Source: Stratiolaelaps scimitus (taxonomy: Eukaryota; Arthropoda; Arachnida; Mesostigmata; Laelapidae). From it: a stretch of DNA of 64,000 nucleotides. The notes beneath the pieces were generated by a model, which did no database searches, was not told the DNA's origin, and saw only the letters and a list, made by a program, of their open reading frames with translations. Both the position numbers and the translations under genes were made by a program. How positions within the stretch are numbered: the stretch's first letter is position 1; each line of letters begins with the position of its first letter. The stretch is from contig JABWDB010000008.1 of NCBI GenBank assembly GCA_019614645.1, positions 434,001 through 498,000 on the forward strand, given 5' to 3'. Positions 62,001 to 64,000 of the stretch are shown piece after piece.

Positions 62001-63972
62001 ATAAAATGATGCCTCTATTTCGAAACTTTGCTTGCATTGTTTTCGACACAAATTACTGTGTCTGCACTACTCGATATACGATCTTCAAAAAAATGTCGTG
62101 TCACGTTCACGAGGGAACAATTTCATTCACACCACCCTATCCAATAATAAGTTGTTTCAGATAGTGAACATTTAGAATTACATGCGCCATCCTTCCCAGT
62201 TTGGGAGAGTGGCAGGTTTCAGCCCTTCCGGAGTGCAATGGAAAGGCCTCCTCCTGGGGTCTCCACCTTCCTGATCAAGGAGGTCCCGGCGCCAGGCAAG
62301 TATGCTGATGCTAGGGTAGATCGACTATATAGGTTATATGAGAATAAGATATCGGCAGCCGTAGGTACGAGCAAAGTCGCAACTTAAATATGAAATACGT
62401 GGTAGAAGCTCTAAAAATCTTAGCGTACGTCGTAAAAAAATCGAAAAAAAATTGAGAAAGTCCTCTTAACCATAATGCGAATCCTCAAAATGAGTAAGAT
62501 ATATCCTATCCTAAAAGTGGAGATTAAGCAACGTCAAAATGTAAATTTCAATCGTGAAACAAGCGTGTAAATGTCTACGAAAGTAGGAGACGATTCTACT
62601 TCGTCATGAAACAGCGATAAAATATTCGAATCGACGATAGCTCACCCTCTACGGAAATCAACGGCGAAGTCGATTGGTGTCTCCGCATTGGCGCTTTGTA
62701 GCCGGATACGGGATTGCTCATTTCGACGGGGATTGTAAACGCCAACAAGATTCTGCGAGGTGTCAAGCCAATACAGTAGACGGTGAATGGGATCGAAGTG
62801 CATTGCGGTGACGTAGTCGACGCTGACGTTGACCGTTTCCGGTTGATAGTCTCCCTCCAACTTCATCCGGATAATGCGTGGCTGGCCCTTATCCTCGACG
62901 GCGTAGAGCGTATTGTCAGCGTCATCCAGCGCCATCGTGGCTACGTGAGAGATTCTCTTCACGGTCGTGGTTACGCTCAGATCCTGGTGAAACACAGCTT
63001 CCGATGGGACGAGTACGAGCTGTTGGCTGGCGGCAATTAGGAACGACGACGACTTCAATTCGCATTGCGTCCTTGACACTAACGAATAGTACTGCGGGCA
63101 AAGACAGCTGTAATCGTCATCGCGAGGGCCCGCGATAACGCATAGGTGCGAGCACGGCTTCTTCTCGCAAGGATTCGGTCTTGCTGGCTGCGCTAATGTG
63201 TGGTATGCTCGTAGTGTGAAGATGAACTTTCCCGGACCGGTTTCAACATGAGTGGTGATATTCTTGCCAGTCAGCTTGTCGCATGACGACACCTTGCTGT
63301 GATGATGCCCCAAATCTGACCAATAGAGGCGGTCACCGAACACAGCCAGGCCAGACGGGCTGCTTTCACTTGGTAGTGCGATGAGCTCGCCTCGGCCGCC
63401 CGTCTCTGTGTTGATGAACTCCACTCGTAGTTCGGAAGCCTCAAGCCAGTACAGTCGATCGGCGAACGTGTCAATCGCCAAACCATACGGTTTAGTCACA
63501 CGCTCCGTTACCAGAGCTCTCTTGAGGGTGCCGTCCATTGATCCCTTATAGATACCCTTTTGCGTATCACCAAAGTCACTCCAGAACAGACGGCCTCGGA
63601 TTGGATCCAAGACGATGTAATGGGCCGAACCAAGTCCCGTGAATATATGAATGCATATTTCATCGACTGGCTGACAAACGATAATCGATGCGTTCAGCCC
63701 GTCAACCATGTACAGGTTATTCGTTATCCAATCGACGGCTAAATCGACGATCTCATCGTGCAGATGGTGACGCTTAAATAGAGCCGTCGGTTTGAGGCCT
63801 CTCCGCATTGACATCAGACGAGTCTTTCTACCTTTTTGCTCAGCGGTTACAACGTAGACTACACGATCCTTTGTGTTCATATCGAATGCTATAACCGAGG
63901 ACGTCGGGTCAGGGTCAGTGAATTTGGTGAAGTACTCCTGGTGCGCCATGTCCAGATCGCGAACTTGATGCC
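55555..63972 (-). CDS. Vitellogenin receptor-like LDL-receptor-family protein, C-terminal part, spliced, 5' end outside window
   Basis: Exons in transcription order: 63972-62646, 61838-61502, 61279-61108, 60642-59912, 59397-58418, 58035-57646, 57494-57003, 56029-55555; all phases match, giving 1633 codons plus stop. Domain order: YWTD propeller (5' part missing), EGF, propeller, EGF, eight LDL-A repeats, two EGFs (the second calcium-binding, DIDEC), propeller, two EGFs, one transmembrane helix, tail. Two propellers before an eight-repeat LDL-A cluster and one after is the arrangement of the second half of arthropod vitellogenin receptors (yolkless/VgR); megalin and LRP1 have far more repeats, and LRP4 has its LDL-A cluster first. 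The expected role is calcium-dependent uptake of yolk protein by oocytes, with ligand release in acidic endosomes. The tail has no NPxY/NPxF motif. The missing part should be the signal peptide and first LDL-A cluster. Confidence 0.8.
56030..57002 (-). other. Intron of the receptor gene
   Basis: Intron of 973 bases, donor GTAAGT. Upstream of the acceptor it could translate to a hydrophobic stretch (MVIILALLVLVG), which I take as a side effect of the pyrimidine tract. Confidence 0.7.
57003..57494 (-). CDS. Receptor gene, exon with final EGFs and transmembrane helix
   Basis: Acceptor GTCAACAG, donor GTAAGT, phases 2 in and 2 out. It encodes the propeller end (HMTVIHRVRQPP), an EGF domain (NPCKAARCHHLC, then CACDTGFRL), a second EGF (FCSPRCVHGWC, then CVCHAGYSGTSC) and a helix (MITMLVFLLGSIGGAIAFIL), followed by basic YRYRSQ as a stop-transfer signal. 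Confidence 0.88.
57495..57645 (-). other. Short intron of the receptor gene
   Basis: I chose the donor GTATGA at 57645 because it joins in phase to the strong acceptor CAACAG. The later donor GTATTC at 57608 would need a weak acceptor (CTCGAG). Confidence 0.6.
57646..58035 (-). CDS. Receptor gene, exon with second half of third propeller
   Basis: Acceptor GTTATCCCAG, phases 2 in and 2 out. It encodes propeller blades with MFYSYWAG, VIVRAEMDGSEK, RRLYVADPR and LVIWSEHG, all YWTD-type strands of the LDL-receptor superfamily. Confidence 0.88.
58036..58417 (-). other. Intron of the receptor gene
   Basis: Intron of 382 bases, donor GTACGT. The open reading frame of the preceding exon runs on into it on the minus strand, but homology ends at the donor. 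Confidence 0.8.
58418..59397 (-). CDS. Receptor gene, exon with LDL-A repeats 6b-8, two EGFs and start of third propeller
   Basis: Acceptor CGTCCTGCAG, donor GTACGT, phases 0 in and 2 out. It starts in the middle of LDL-A repeat 6 (ICDGVTDCSDGRDEKNC), then repeats 7 and 8 with acidic calcium-binding ends (DDCGDNSDE, EDCKDGSDE). An EGF (CDQKPCQHKC) and a calcium-binding EGF (DIDECAEGNNPC) follow, then the first blades of the third propeller (TLYYSDDF, GNMYMVEA). Confidence 0.95.
59398..59911 (-). other. Intron splitting LDL-A repeat 6
   Basis: Intron of 514 bases in phase 0 with donor GTAGGC. Retaining it would add 16 codons and then a stop (TAG at 59863-59861), so correct splicing is needed to complete the repeat. 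Confidence 0.85.
59912..60642 (-). CDS. Receptor gene, exon with LDL-A repeats 1-5 and first half of 6
   Basis: Acceptor CGAGTTACAG, phases 1 in and 0 out. It starts with the end of an EGF (GSDGKTC) and encodes five complete LDL-A repeats, each with six Cys and an acidic end (for example HCDDRSDE, DCGFGDDE, DCWDGDDE, DCDDGSDE), and the start of a sixth. In repeat 2 the usual SDE is WDE. Confidence 0.95.
60643..61107 (-). other. Intron of the receptor gene
   Basis: Intron of 465 bases, donor GTACGG, with no other content seen. Confidence 0.8.
61108..61279 (-). CDS. Receptor gene, exon with EGF domain before the LDL-A cluster
   Basis: Acceptor GTCTGAAATAG, donor GTACGG, phases 0 in and 1 out. 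It has no Met and was found from its EGF pattern: CPRGNGGCSHTC, then ICICPVDMQLG, which joins to SDGKTC in the next exon to complete the six-Cys EGF typical between propeller and LDL-A cluster. The first 20 or so residues complete propeller 2. Confidence 0.85.
61280..61501 (-). other. Intron of the receptor gene
   Basis: Intron of 222 bases with donor GTGAGT and a T-rich acceptor region. Confidence 0.8.
61502..61838 (-). CDS. Receptor gene, exon with second half of propeller 2
   Basis: Acceptor GATCCTTTCAG, donor GTGAGT, phases 2 in and 0 out. It encodes RVYVVAVNDTNN, IDIYRPDG, GTIFIYDAKEKRI and LVWSGSHERGIF, propeller blades in which most YWTD motifs are degenerate. Confidence 0.9.
61839..62645 (-). 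other. Intron of the receptor gene
   Basis: Intron of 807 bases, donor GTGAGC. It contains a TA microsatellite at 61893-61913 and a GC-rich insert at about 62185-62330 that contrasts with the surrounding AT-rich DNA and may be a repeat. Confidence 0.7.
62646..63972 (-). CDS. Receptor gene, exon with propeller 1, EGF and first half of propeller 2 (first exon in window)
   Basis: Acceptor CTATTCTCCACAG at the right end of the window, donor GTGAGC, phases 1 in and 2 out, 441 full codons. It encodes propeller 1 blades (NNLYMVDG, GRLFWSDFG, KPYGLAIDTFADRLYWLE, DRLYWSDLG), an EGF (NPCEKKPCSHLC, then CLCPQYYSL) and the first blades of propeller 2 (LLYWLDTSQN). More exons must lie beyond 64000. Confidence 0.93.
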
Positions 63973-64000
63973 CTGTGGAGAATAGGATGGTGGGTGCACC

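Overview
This is nuclear DNA from an animal, most likely an arthropod. The main evidence is a minus-strand receptor with the arthropod vitellogenin-receptor layout (eight LDL-A repeats between paired and single YWTD propellers). A chelicerate such as a mite or tick is my best guess, from the general look of the genome, but nothing here proves it. Both genes are cut into small GC-richer exons by introns rich in TA microsatellites, so most open frames in the window are noise. I rebuilt both genes by hand from splice sites, reading phase and homology; phases match at every junction used.

Left part, about 9.1-32.6 kb, plus strand: a twelve-exon gene (plus at least one upstream coding exon, for which 1310-1378 is a candidate) for a type II membrane protein of the glutamate carboxypeptidase II / NAALADase / transferrin-receptor family (peptidase family M28B). 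The joined exons give 798 codons plus a stop: membrane anchor, PA-type domain, M28 domain and C-terminal dimerisation domain. The general base, two zinc ligands and substrate-pocket residues are replaced, so it should be a pseudoenzyme.

Middle part, about 32.6-55.5 kb: no gene I recognise. It holds a dead Tc1/mariner-type transposase (43.1-43.6 kb), three tRNA-like sequences, many microsatellites and several short open segments with plausible splice and stop signals whose identity I cannot name.

Right part, about 55.6-64.0 kb, minus strand: the last eight exons (1633 codons) of an LDL-receptor-superfamily gene that continues past the right edge. In protein order it shows propeller, EGF, propeller, EGF, eight LDL-A repeats, two EGFs, propeller, two EGFs, one transmembrane helix and a tail of roughly 160 residues. 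This is the C-terminal two thirds of an arthropod vitellogenin receptor. The tail has no NPxY/NPxF internalisation motif.

The two genes are convergent and have no evident functional link. Two inverted copies of a short tRNA-headed repeat (6238-6380 and 12303-12446) define a SINE family I do not recognise.
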